Of a stretch of DNA of 64,000 nucleotides, positions 1 to 19,751 are shown one piece after another. This DNA is from Cruorifilaria tuberocauda (Eukaryota > Nematoda > Chromadorea > Rhabditida > Onchocercidae), in the NCBI GenBank assembly GCA_013365365.1, contig JABVXU010000045.1, positions 124,001-188,000 of the forward strand, written 5' to 3'. The position numbers and the translations under genes were made by a program. Numbering within the stretch: position 1 is the first letter of the stretch; every line of letters begins with the position of its first letter. The notes under the pieces are model-generated. The model was not told the origin of the DNA. It was given only the letters and a program-made list of their open reading frames with translations, and made no database searches.

Positions 1-144
1 TTAAAATTCAAGTATTTAAATAAATTACAAAAAGGAAAAACAAGATAAAACTTTGTTTAGACTTGCAATAATTTATTTTTACTCAGGTGTTATGCTGCTT
101 GTTTATTTTCTCTCCATTAATTTTTATAAAGTTCGGGATTTCAG

Positions 145-2553
145 GGGAGCGACAATTGATTGGGATCGATTGGCAGTGGCCAGTATCAGATAAACCGATG
201 ATGTTCTGGAGTTGTTACGGCCAGGAAGAGCTTAGCTCGTCAGGCACGTCATTTCTAAATAGGTTTGCTTTTACAAAGAATTCATGATAATTAGAACGGA
301 TACAGGAAATTTTATAATTTCCTTACTGTTTCAGTTATCAACGTATCAGCTTTTTCTTTTTTTCAGAACTGAAGCTGCAAACGTTGAGAAACTAGCCACT
401 CGTTTTCTGAAGGCTGGAATAAAACCAGAACAAATTGGTATAATCACTCCTTATGAAGGACAGAGATCATACATTGTGCAATTCATGCAAACACAGGGTG
501 CTTTGCATAGTAAGTTGTATCTGGAAATGGAGGTTGCTAATGTCGATGCTTTTCAGGTTCTTTTATTTTTTCTGCTTTTTATCGTTTTTAATTTATCAAC
601 ATGTTGTCATCAATTATGTGAAGAGTAATGATGCAGTTTCTGATCTTCAACTTTATTTATTTTCTCGTTTTTGCAATTAGATGCTTTAAATTGTCTGAAA
701 TTTTTGAAGATCTACAAACGAATAGGTATTTGGTAAAGACTTATTCGTCATGTTGTGTCATTAGGACTGGTCGAATGTTCAGTTCATTTTTTGTAGACGA
801 TAACATGTAATGGTCGTATACTGCTGTTACTCATGGAACTGTTTTGCATAGTCCGTTCACGAATAAGGCTTTTCGTAATTTAAAGGCAACTCTGGCTATT
901 AAAAAAAGCGGAATTGGCGTAGCCAAAATAATTGCCAGTCAGTTCGATTGTTTTTAGTACACTATTCTTTGATGTTACCAAAGTACAACAATGGATCAAA
1001 CATTCGTTATATTATATAATAGTAGATGTTGATCCAATTTTTAATGTTTACACAACTTAAAGATGACTGTATAAGAATTTTAAGAAGTCGAAATGGAATT
1101 TCAGGGTCGCGAAAAAGATATCATAATAGTGACTTGCGTTCGATCTAATGACCATCAGGGCATTGGTTTTTTGAATGATTCTAGACGTTTGAATGTTGCA
1201 TTAACGCGTGCTAAATTTGGTCTTATCATAGTTGGCAATGCTAAAGTACTATCAAGACATCCACTTTGGAATTACTTACTATCAATGTTCAAAGAAAAAG
1301 GTTGCCTTGTTGAAGGTCCTCTGAATAATTTGAAACCATCTCCAATCACACTTTCAAAACCGCGTCGTGTTCCGAACGTCATGAATGTAAGTTGCTCATA
1401 AGATGTAAATAAAGCTTTAGAAATTCAAATTTCTAAGCAAAACATGAAGCTTGAACAGAAACAGATCCTTGCTTTTGGGAAGTTTAAAAATTTTGCATTA
1501 TTTAAAAGATTTTTGAGTAATATTGCCAACCGTACATATGTAGTTATCAGTATGCAAAATTTCTCCCACTTTATCAATCTAATAATAGTCGATTGATTTT
1601 TGCAGATGAATCGTTTTGTTCCACGTGGAGCAGTTTCAGCGAGAGATATACGGGGTAGTGCATTTGGTACTCGTAGTCGAGATTTGAGGTCGATACAAGA
1701 CTCATTCGCAACTATTACTCATGGTCACTTGCGACCTCAGAATGGGATTAACATTCCAGTACCAATGCAAATGTTCGTTCAGCCACCACCACCTCCTCAT
1801 TATTATCAACCTCCACCTCATCCGCACCATAGCGATTTAAATTCTGCTACTGCTGCTACAGCACGGAATCACAATGGTTTGGAAGCAGTGAATATGTTTA
1901 GTTCTCAACAATCTCAAGATCCCATTTTTATGCAACAGATCGGCGAGATATCAAGTAGGTCACAATTTTATTTGCAGAGTATCTTCGGAAGTCATATCCT
2001 GGTATTCCAAATCTTACCTTTTCAGGTATGTCGCAAGATATATCAGATTGGACACAGTCTCAAACGCAGCACGGTGCACGTGAAGGAAGTGTTCCGTATA
2101 GCCAGGTGAGATTTGCAGCAGTGATCTTTTTTTGCATGATTAATAAGTTGAATTTGCTATGGTTTTGTACTGCCGAAATTTCCCATGCAGAAATATGAGT
2201 TAAGAGTCGTCTTTTTCTGGATGGCATTTGTCAGTCCGAGAACGAATTTTTGGTTGCGCTAATTGTATTCATAGGTGTTTGAAAATTAGTTCGAATTTCT
2301 TGATGATGCGATGCATAGTGAAAAATGAAACGGTTAAAGTAGATTTAGGATTCCATAATCTTTAGCCAGTGAGAGATTTGATGTTTCAGTTATTGACTCT
2401 TTTTCCTTCTTTTCGCTTTTCTTATTCTTTTTTTTTGTTTGGAAGCGATCATTTTTTTAGGATCAATTATTGGTCAGCCAAATGGAATCACTCTTTCTGT
2501 CACAAGATGCAAATGCGGATAATTGTAATTTCGGTGATGTAAGCCAATATTAA
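145..2553 (+). CDS. UPF1: UPF1/SMG-2 RNA helicase, 3' part of gene
   Basis: Superfamily 1 RNA helicase that drives nonsense-mediated mRNA decay; the 5' part lies before the window. Exons by phase and homology: 145-262, 367-556, 1105-1386, 1606-1954, 2026-2105, 2461-2553, about 369 residues. The first two carry the RecA2 segment ([20 protein letters not shown], then TEAANVEK and [12 protein letters not shown]). The third opens with [14 protein letters not shown] and holds [19 protein letters not shown], the conserved helicase motifs V-VI, with the junction reading DAFQ-GREKD as in other UPF1 proteins. The fourth encodes a low-complexity tail rich in Pro, His, Gln and Ser. The last two small exons encode an SQ/TQ-rich C terminus ending VSQY. 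All junction phases close. Bases 1-144 are intron. Identity is very secure; only the exact tail junctions could shift. Confidence 0.95.
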
Positions 2554-4067
2554 TCAAAAGCAGAAGCGTATGATTATCTGAGGCCTGGAGCACTAAAATG
2601 CTGATTTCCTGGATAAGCAATCAGTAAGGCAGAAGCACAGCCCAATACTGGGCTATGTCCATCAAGGCAGTATTTGGTTAATCACTACTAATATCGAATC
2701 TAATATCGAGTAAGTTCGAGAAGGGATTATGGAATGAGTTGCTTGAAGCTGAAAATACAATTTTTCTTTTCATCGTTGAAAATTTCTATGAGTCAATTGT
2801 ATGAAAAGATATATTTGCCTCAATAGTGACAATTTCTTGCTGAAATGCTCTTCTAGTAATTGTCAGTTATGTGTACTGTGCGATCATTTATTCGTTTCTT
2901 GGTATTTATGTTAGAGTAGTGTGCATTTAATGTCTTTTGTTGATGATAGTTATGGGGTTCACTCTTTGAAAGAAGTTTAGCCCAAAATTACTTCGAATTA
3001 TTTGTAATGGATAACATGATAAGCATAAGTCATAAATAATTCATTAGAAGTATTGGAGCTATTTCGGTATATAATATAATTAGTTTTCGCGATGCAAAGA
3101 AAACCTTCCAACTAATCCCTACTCAGATGAACTATCTCCTTGCATATTAGAATAGTTGTAATATATTTAGAAGAGTTTTGTTTTTCGTTTATATTTTAAC
3201 AACTTATTGAAATTCCAGGAGTTTATTGCATATTAAAACTATTTTAAAGAGGGCCTCTGCATCACAGTTGATTTGTAGTAATACCGCTTCTTGCTGCTAA
3301 TAATTTGTTATCATCTTCTCATTTTCTATATTTTGTATTTAAGAACTTTTTCAGGAAGAAATGATTTTTTGGGGTTTTTGTGAAGTCGGTACATTACATT
3401 AAGAAAAATTGAGTTTCATTTATCTCTTTCAAAAATTTTCTTAAATATTCTTATAAGTACAGAAATTTATATTTCTGGTATAGTATTCCATAGTGATCTA
3501 TATCAGCTTCTGCCATACAGTTTTTACTGATACCATGGATTTTTCGGAAATTTTTGAATGTTTCTTTTGAATAAAATTGAATTGTATTACAAACTGCAAC
3601 ATTTTGTATGACTATCAACATGATGTATTTTAAATTCGTGAAAACAAGTATTTTAGTTTTGAGTTCAAATGCGCAGAGTAATCATTGAAGTCCATCATTT
3701 CGCTCCAGGTGACATAATGTTTCGCTCGATTCTTTGAGAAAGTATTCGCACTAAGTGGTTGTGTATTCGTTGGATAACGTCTTGATAATTTTGAATTTGT
3801 TGGGAATCAATTTTATTGTTATTCTATATGCTTATCAGACGAGAACCTTAGTCGAATGATTACACACATGGGCATACCAGTCTCTCATTCTCTCAATCTC
3901 AAAATTGTTTTGAATATAAATAAATATATGGCCAGGAAGTACTAAGATTTGCGAAATTTGCGACGAGAAGTACTAATATGATCGCAGTGTTCAATCATAT
4001 TAAAGAACGTTCGAGATTTCTTCAAAAATATTAAGTGATTTTTAGAAAATAATATTCGTGTTCCAGA
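2554..4067. other. intergenic UPF1-NSUN2, about 1.5 kb
   Basis: AT-rich sequence with no ORF of note and no protein I recognise. It probably holds the UPF1 3' UTR and either a promoter or intercistronic sequence for the next gene. Confidence 0.6.
4061..4067 (+). promoter_or_regulatory. probable trans-splice acceptor of NSUN2
   Basis: TTCCAG ends one base before the NSUN2 ATG at 4068. No upstream coding exon is needed because the protein starts here with a short basic N terminus. This is the normal position of a nematode spliced-leader acceptor. It is inferred from sequence alone. Confidence 0.5.
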
Positions 4068-9133
<5,066 letters not shown>

Positions 9134-9558
9134 CTTTGTAAATTTATTAAAAAATCTTTCTCCTTTATATTTTTTGAATATTGTGAGGAATTAGTATATT
9201 CTTTAGAAAAAAGTCATGTCAATATACTATGCGTCACTCCTTTTCCTTACGGTTACTGTTGTTTCTGTTGAAGTTGTTAAACTTCTAGTTTGATATGTAA
9301 TATATCGAATAATTGGGATATTTGAATAAAGATTCATAGAGATTGCGCATCTAATGAATTGTCTATATGATTTGATTGTTAATATTTTATTATCATTATA
9401 CTTTTTTCAAAGTAATTATATTCATATCTTTTATTATCCGATCAACCATGGTGTTGCTTCAGTTTAGTTTGAATGCTGAGGATTATTTAGTTATTTTTCC
9501 ATAGTTGTTTCAATGTTTTTATAAGTTGATTGCAAAATTTTATCGTGTTAAATTTCAG
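9134..9558 (+). other. NSUN2-DDX52 intercistronic region
   Basis: 425 bases without a gene. An AATAAA lies at 9325-9330, about 190 bases after the NSUN2 stop. The region ends in a TTTCAG acceptor (9553-9558) directly abutting the DDX52 ATG, as expected for a trans-spliced downstream gene. Confidence 0.55.
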
Positions 9559-12500
9559 ATGAAACGAGCTGAGACAACAGATGAATTGTTCAAGAAGTTG
9601 ACTTTTGGGATCAAAAAAAGACGGTTGGAGCAAAAAAAGGAAAAAGGTGTAACTTGTGATTGACTTTGATCAAATAGTGATTTTATAAATACTGAAAAAG
9701 ATGATTGTGGTTTTTAGTGTCAGACATCTTATGCATCGAAATTCTCCCAATTTTGGATACACTTTATTTATATATATTAGAAATAAAATTATTCTCATCT
9801 TAAAGTTGAACTAGGCTAAAAATTGGGTGGGTAATAAAGTTATTGCCAATTAGTGGTATGAATTTCAGCTGATCGTAGTTTACCGTTCACACGGATACTA
9901 CCGGATGATTGCAAAGAAAAATATAAGCGAAGTAAGCAAATAAACGATGAGAGAGCCAATAATTTAATAACATCTGAAAGAGGTTATTTATCTTCATAAA
10001 TAAGAGAAAATTTTCGATTTACATAAGACAACAGTTTAAAAGATATACAAATGTGTATCGGAATGATCTTTAAAATGACTATATTTAGAAGATTCCAAAA
10101 TTACAAATTCGCTTTACTTATGTTTCTCGGAAATTTACGTCATAGAAATTGTTTGTCATCGAAATGTCATTGAATAGAAATTATTTCCATAATCATTCAT
10201 AATTCATGTGTGTTGCACTGTTTTAAGTTCTTAATTCAGAACCTGAAATTCTTGTGGGACTTAAGAATGTTTCAAAAAAGAAGAAAGGATGTAAAAGTTT
10301 GGTTATTAAGAAAGAACAGGTAAATATTTTTTTTTTTTGGAGATTTTCATGGGCTAAAATTTAATACTGCTGCTTTTTTGATATTCATGTTTAGGTCGCA
10401 CATTTGCGCAAATTGAATCGCATATTCGTTTGGGGCGATAATATTCCCGATCCTTTGGTACATTTTAACGGAATTAATGGGTTTCCACAAGGAATTATCA
10501 ATAATTTAAAAGAATTTGGTATTACGGAACCAACTCCAATCCAGATGCAAGCCATTCCAGTAATGATGCAGAAAAGAGATTTATTATGTAGCGCTCCTAC
10601 AGGCTCGTTTTTCTTTATATAATTTTGTTTACCCTTTTCAAAAATTAGTTTCATATCTGATAATTGGTTTTAATTCCTCGAATTTATTATTTTCTATGCA
10701 GTGTTTGCTGAAAATGTGAATTCTACTGAGCGAAAAGGCTATTTTTACAGGCTCTGGAAAAACATTAGCTTTTGCTCTGCCAATCATTCTTGATGTTGTA
10801 CGTCTTAAAAGTCAAGCTGCAAATGATCAATTGATTGCTATAGTGCTTGAACCGACTCATGAACTTGCTAAACAGGTCATTCGATGCAGTTTTTTTAAAG
10901 TTGAATTATAACTTTTTTTCTATAATCGTTTTTTTTCAGATATACGTTCAGTTCCTGAAATTTTCTTACAATCTATCCGTTTCGTGTTCTCTTCTGGAGT
11001 TGGAGGAATTCCCGAAAAATGGTATGTTAAGTTTGTCTATCTTTTAGTTCTTGAATTTTGTGCTGTCGCTAAAGATTTTATCATCACTTTGAGTACTAAA
11101 TACTAAAATAGTACTAAGCACTATTTTTCCTTTTCCATTCGTCACCGATCTGAATCATTCGTGCCGATTTTTTTAATGTTACAAAAAAATTTGCTGACAT
11201 TTAAACTTTTAAAATCTTTATTTGGTGAAATTATAGAGATGATTCTTAATTAACATTTTTAACACTTTTACAGTAAATGTTGTCATTTCAACGCCAAATA
11301 AGCTGGTTTATGCTTTGAAGAAAAGCAGTAAAATGTTATCGAACGAACTTAATTGGCTTGTTGTTGATGAAAGCGATAGACTTTTTGATACTACGGAAGG
11401 AGGCAACAGGTGCTTCAGGAATCAGGTCGAAATAGTTATTATACTATGATGCAGATTTAAAAAATAGTGAAGAATTAATTTATATTGCTTAATCTCGTGT
11501 AGAATATAAGTTATTTGCAGCTTGCCCAAATATATCAAGCATGCAGTGGAAATTCTGTGCGTCGTGCCTTCTTCAGTGCAACATTTTCATACGAAGTGGA
11601 AGATTGGTGTAAAAAGAATCTTTATGATGTTGCTATGATATGTGTTGGATCACGGTATTCTTCGTTTCGTTCTGCTTCTATAATCATTAAAATATAAAAT
11701 TATTTTGTCCAAGTCTCTAAAATTTAGCCATTTGAGATCTTTTTGAATGATTGTGTAGAATTGTTTTAATTTAAGTTTTGGATGAAATAGGCTATTATTT
11801 TTGCTGAAGGAACTACTTTTATTCTGTTAATGAAAATGCTCAGAAAATCGATCAGCTATTGAAAATTTTTCAAATGATATGGTTCTAGAAATTCAGCTGT
11901 TCATAGTGTGAGACAAGAATTGATATTTGCTGGATCTGAACACGGTAAAATTATTGGTCTAAAGGCATTATTTCAAAATAGTTTCGAACCTCCAGCGCTT
12001 ATTTTTGTTCAGGTTTTTACTTTTATGCATTATTCATATTTTACATAAATAAATTTTAAACTTTTTGAACAAGTAATGATTTTAGAGTTATGACTATGTT
12101 TAAATCATTTTCGCACTGTATGATGTCTCTTTTATGTGACAATGAGGTTTTTTTGACAGAGTAAATTGCGGGCAAAACAACTGGTGTCGGTTATAGAATC
12201 ACTTCAGCCACCAGTCCCGGTAAAAATGATTTCAAGTGAAAAAATGGAGGCTGAGGTTTGAAGTACTTTTGATTTCAAATTATATAATGCTTTTTTATAT
12301 AACATTTTTATATAATCCGGTTGCTTGTCTACTGTTGAATATTATGGTACTTATTAAAGTACCATAAGATCTTCAGTTTAGAAAATCGGTATGTTTTTGT
12401 AGCGTGAGTCTGCAATTGCCGAATTTCGCAGTGGACAGATTTGGGTGTTAGTTTGTACGGATCTGATGGGTCGCGGATTGGATTTAAGCGGAGTAAATTT

Positions 12501-13139
12501 AGTTGTCAATTTTGATCTTCCAACTTCTATTATCAGCTATATCCATCGAATTGGTAATATTTTTATAAAAATAAAGAGTGGTATAAAGATTTGCGTAACT
12601 GTTTAATGAATGCCATTGTTTTAAATAGCATATCTTTCCTATTTGATTCTCAAAGTTAAATTGATATTGATGCTCATTTTTTAGAAATACATTTTATTTA
12701 ACCTACTGCTTTAAGAAAAATAGTTTTTTCTGAGGAATCTTAATTTGATAATATGATTTTCGATAACCGAGTACCAATAAATTTTAAAATGAGTAGGTCG
12801 CACAGGACGAGCTGGGCGAAGAGGACATTCAATTACATATTTTACCGAAAATGATTTGGATTTTATCCGTCCAATAGCAACAGTCATCAAACAAGCCGGT
12901 TTTGAAGTTCCAGAATATACTTTAAGGATGCGAAAACCAACGAGGTAATTTTATCGTATATATTGCTCTTATTTTCGTAAATGCAACTCAGTTTAGGAAA
13001 CTGAATTCCATACTGTATTATTTCCAGAAAAGAGAAGAAAAAGTTATTAAGACATGCTCCAAAAAGGAAAAATATTGGATCTTTAAAGAAATCAAATGAA
13101 AAGAGAAGAAGAAAAAAAATTAAGAAGACAGTTGCTTAA
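9559..13139 (+). CDS. DDX52: DDX52/Rok1-type DEAD-box RNA helicase
   Basis: ATP-dependent RNA helicase of the DDX52/Rok1 group, nucleolar and needed for early 18S rRNA processing in yeast. Exons: 9559-9646, 9869-9931, 10240-10319, 10395-10602, 10751-10875, 10940-11021, 11274-11425, 11521-11654, 11889-12012, 12160-12255, 12403-12553, 12797-12944, 13028-13139; about 520 residues, with phases closed. Motifs in order: Q motif with [11 protein letters not shown], Walker A APTGSGKT split by an intron, motif Ia PTHELA (usually PTRELA), TPNKL, motif II DESD (the form typical of DDX52), SAT, then [12 protein letters not shown] and [11 protein letters not shown]. The C terminus is strongly basic. The intron inside Walker A (10603-10750) begins GC rather than GT. 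A spliced-leader-like TTTCAG abuts the ATG. Confidence 0.94.
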
Positions 13140-13994
13140 TTGCATTAGAAGAAGCTGGTAATTTTTCGCTGTTATTCTGTTTTTAGAAATTGAAATTTCA
13201 GAATATTGTCAATGTATTGTTTTTTATTACGTGAGTATTGAATAAATAATAGTTCCCAAAAAAAATGTATTAAGTACAGTTGTTGTTTATGGAACAATTT
13301 TGTTACTTATTTTCGACACTTTTCTTTTGTTAAAGCAACTTGGTATATCAGTTATGTACTGCATGATTTGGTTGTTCCTCGACAAATGGTTTTATTTTTC
13401 TTTGAATTTCAGTACCAATGTCAAAGTTCGGTGAAGAGAGCGATATGGAATGACTACAAACTAGAAAATAGATTTGAAAAAGGACGAGAATCAAAGTTGG
13501 AAGGAGGAATAATTATTTCAGATGTCAGTTCCATTCTTCTTCTTGTTAGAGTGATTAATATTCATTGTAATGCTGCTGAACAGCGAATTCTAGAGAATAA
13601 ACAAATATTGGCAATTTTGTCCATCTGTTTTCTCCCTTGCATTGACCATTGTTGTGCTGTTCATAGTTTTGCGCATAATTTTTTGATCACAAGTATTCTG
13701 GATATGTCAATTGAAGATACGAATACGCAAACTTGAAAAATGAAGAGATTTTGAGGATAGCAATGGATTGTAATAAATAACGAGTAATTTGCTGTTATCC
13801 TATTGCACGATATTCATAAATTTATGTTGCATATGATATAACATACCTTGTCCATCTGATATAAATATTCGAGAAATTCTCCTTCTGTCGTTTAACAAAA
13901 GTGCTCAATAATGATTCAATTAAAATTATCCCTAAGTTGAATTCTGTTTTCCGCTTTTAACATAGAATATATCAATAGGACTAAAAGAAAATAG
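13140..13994 (+). other. DDX52-IDH intercistronic region
   Basis: AATAAA occurs at 13241-13246, about 100 bases after the DDX52 stop. A 122-codon ORF (13368-13736) has no recognisable similarity and no flanking exon support, so I do not call it a gene. A TTTTAACATAG acceptor-like site ends at 13965, 29 bases before the IDH start. Confidence 0.5.
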
Positions 13995-16833
<2,839 letters not shown>

Positions 16834-17471
16834 AGCTAATTTGAATCATTAAGACTTCTGGACGACGTAAGACCTAACTTAAAGATTCTTTGACTTTCTT
16901 CCCTATGTCTACAATTTTCACTATGTTGCATAAGGCTACTGTTACCAATTTATATGTGAAATTCGTTCATTTCCAAGTAGGTTTGAATATGCATTTCGTT
17001 AAACATATCGTGGATATTAAAATGTATATCAAAAAAGCGTTTGATTGTTATTATCATACATCAATTTATCTCAAGATACGAGATATAATAAATTATGGAA
17101 TAAATGTATTTTTTGTACATCTCTTTTTCATGCAATTAAGTTTTGGGTGCGTAATTTAATTAGCATCTTTTCATTTTCTACCGCATTTTTATTTTACTTA
17201 ATATATTTATTCAGATTTCCTTGATGAACTATATAGTTCTTAATGCTTCGCTACATGTTATGGATGTTTTTGTTGTTTGGGAGAGCTTAGTTTTGGCACA
17301 ACTGAGATATACTCAAGACTCGATTCTGTTGAATAGTCTTATTAGAAATGATGCTACGAATGATAAGGTTATAATTGGGAGTAACAATTGGAGAAAAAGA
17401 CCAATCTAACAGAAGCAATAAATGGACTGTTCGGTGGTCAATTAATTGATCTAGTAACTGTACCTCGTTCT

Positions 17472-18111
17472 GTAGTATTCTTTGGATGAGTAAAGGATTA
17501 TTTTTATAATCTAAATATCCCCAACTTCCGCTGGGAGATATTTAGACTATAAAAACCCAATAAGAACCATATGTGCATGTCAGATAATCAGTAAAGATGA
17601 TGTAGATTGAAAGGGAAATAATCACGTCCAGTATCATATATAAAGAGCAAAAGGGAAACCTATGGAAAAAAGGAATTATTGAGTCATCTACAATTACATT
17701 TGTTATATATAACGGACACATTGGGAAGAACTGTTGGTAAGAAGTAGCTATGGATGATATTCTGGCAATACAAAATTAAGAACATCATAAAATAAAAATG
17801 AATGGGAGCTTAGAAAAATTTATAAGAATTTAAATTTAACGTTGAGCAAAGATTGTGAAAAGCAACGTGCAAATAATTTCATATCACAAATTTTCGGGTT
17901 TTTCAACATGAATCTCCAATATGCAGAAATGTGTGCTAAAGACAAATGTCAAAGAACAATATAGATATACATACCATTTTCTTCCGAAAACTGGGTGAAA
18001 CAGATTGAAGGGAGCGATAGTTTGAAGCTGAGGATAATTTCTGGAACAGTGAAAGTACATCCGCACTAGCACTTGCTCACCTCTATCGTTTACTCATCCA
18101 AAGAATACTAC
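17472..18111. repeat. 640-bp segment bounded by 23-bp perfect inverted repeats
   Basis: Bases 17472-17494 and 18089-18111 are exact reverse complements over 23 bases (left arm begins GTAGTATTCTTTGG). One mismatch and three more matching bases follow on the inner side. Inside, 17505-17551 holds a second short palindrome (TCTAAATATC at 17510-17519 against GATATTTAGA at 17537-17546). No transposase ORF is present. It could be a non-autonomous inverted-repeat element or two opposed fragments of a longer repeat. Confidence 0.55.
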
Positions 18112-18140
18112 GGATAAATACTGGTTATTATAATTTATCA

Positions 18141-18314
18141 GGTAAATGGAACAGCCAAGTGAGAATGCCAAAATTAAAAATAATTCATCCGGAGTACATT
18201 ATATGTAACTATCTCATGGCCTCACAAGCCCACCGAATTGAACGTTTGAATACTACGGCAGGCCGTGATAACTCCTGTAATCGATGTGGCATCACAACAA
18301 AAATTCATATCTAA
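18141..18314 (+). pseudogene. possible reverse-transcriptase C-terminal scrap
   Basis: A frame open from 18141 to a stop near 18312 encodes a peptide with a CNRCG zinc-knuckle-like pair of cysteines after HRIERLNTTAGRD. That arrangement resembles the end of non-LTR retrotransposon reverse transcriptases, where a Cys-X2-Cys begins a small zinc knuckle. The stop comes before the expected distal His/Cys, so at best it is a broken remnant. Similarity is weak and judged by eye. Confidence 0.2.
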
Positions 18315-19043
18315 ATCAGATGTATCCTCTAGAAGTCAAGGAAACTTTGCCAGTTTTCTTCTCCATATAGAAAATTCAACTCCAACTTTACCTTCCACAT
18401 TACCCCGAGATTATTTTTCATTCTTCAAAGTTTCAAAGTGAAGTTTCCCGTTGAACAATGCTTACCTACTCTCTTTCATCTCTATATTTTACAACAGACT
18501 GTTGATATTCAGACCGATCAGACCGGCAGTGAATTTAAGCAATAACCGACATAAATTGTTTAAAATGAGTTCGAAATGTAATTTTTTATTGGCTTTGTTC
18601 GAATTGGATATCATTTTCTAATCTTCCTGGACAGCTTACAAGCAATGATTTGGAATGATAACCCTTAGATAATAAAACTGAAGTAATACGGATAAACAGA
18701 GTACTTGTTGTTTTTCAATTAAAAAGATCGACTGATTTCATCAATTACAGCAAACATTGATTAAGGAGGCGAAAAAACATATTCATATAAATATTTAATA
18801 AATTTTTAAATAAATATTTATTCAAATAGATATTAGCAACAATTCAACCATTTTGCGCTACTTTTGGCCATCAAATTTAAAAACTTTCTACAGTCAATTT
18901 GAGGTTGGGAGGAGGACTAAAAAAAATAAACAGTGTGGAATCCATAAATTAAATACACCAGCAACAGCTCAAAGTCCTTCTCATCTTCATCACTCAGAAA
19001 AAAGAAAGTTTGTTCAGTATTGTCGCTGGAAAAGCGAGGAAAT

Positions 19044-19214
19044 GAAGGATGATGAAATCCTTTGTTCTTCAAATTAACATTGTTAGCTCCATGTCTACAA
19101 ACTGTCACGATGAAATCAAGAAGACGAAGGATGACGAAATCTTTTGTTCTGGATTTGACAAGCTAAATGTATGTTTGTGGTTTTACAAGCTTTGTTAAGG
19201 AAATCCTTTGTTCT
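19044..19214 (+). repeat. short direct repeats with a TTTGTTCT core
   Basis: A 25-base unit starting GAAGGATGA occurs at 19044-19068 and 19126-19150 with two mismatches. A partial copy lies at 19197-19214 (AAGGAAATCCTTTGTTCT). Confidence 0.6.
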
Positions 19215-19546
19215 TAAATTTAAAATTTGATTGGTCAAGATCCTCCCTCCTTCAGAATAAAGAAAGTACCAAACTGAAGCATTGGAAAGGTTTGGTTTCA
19301 AGGAGGGCGGCGGCTTAACGAAAGGGTAAAACGATTACCGTATCTCTTTGTCTGACTGAATATCGTCTTTAATAATCGTCTGGATATTTTAGAAAATTTT
19401 AATGTGTTAATGTCGTGTTATCATATGCTATGAAATTTAAAGTAATAATTAATTGCCCAAGTTTGAGGTACACCCAAACTTTCAGCAATCACATCTGCCT
19501 GACATAAAGGCTAGCAGTTTGCTTACTTACGAATAGAAAGAAAGAC

Positions 19547-19651
19547 TGTCACGGTCAACGAAGATCGTCGACAATAGCAGGAAAGAAAGAACACTCTCGT
19601 CTAGAAAGGAACAACTTAAATCTTGTCACGGTTAAAGGAAATCGCCGACAA
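19547..19651 (+). repeat. pair of 28-base direct repeats
   Basis: 19547-19574 and 19624-19651 both begin TGTCACGGT and end CGACAA, with four to five differences over 28 bases and a 77-base period. They lie just downstream of the INTS4 polyadenylation side. Confidence 0.6.
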
Positions 19652-19701
19652 GTATCATCACATTTTAGTCAAAAAATAGTTCTCTAACATTATAGGAATG
19701 G

Positions 19702-19707
19702 TTTATT
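19702..19707 (-). terminator. polyadenylation signal of INTS4
   Basis: TTTATT on the plus strand reads AATAAA on the minus strand, 45 bases past the INTS4 stop codon. Confidence 0.5.
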
Positions 19708-19751
19708 TGCACTGATAAATAATTTTATGAAAGTGAAGTAGATAAAGATTT

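Larger units (their letters stand above)
16834..19751. other. non-genic, repeat-bearing region between IDH and INTS4
   Basis: About 2.9 kb without a supportable gene. AATAAA at 17099-17104 could serve IDH. ORFs at 16890-17159 and 17221-17409 show no similarity I recognise. The region contains the inverted-repeat segment, the reverse-transcriptase-like scrap and the two sets of short direct repeats listed separately. It looks like eroded transposon-derived sequence. Confidence 0.5.

Noticed and set aside
13368..13736. 122-codon plus-strand ORF between DDX52 and IDH
   Set aside because: No similarity recognised, no phase-matched neighbouring exon, Cys/Leu/Ile-rich composition typical of chance ORFs in AT-rich DNA; it falls in 3' UTR or intercistronic sequence.
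17884..18072. 62-codon minus-strand ORF within the inverted-repeat segment
   Set aside because: Too short for a transposase, with no recognisable catalytic motif.
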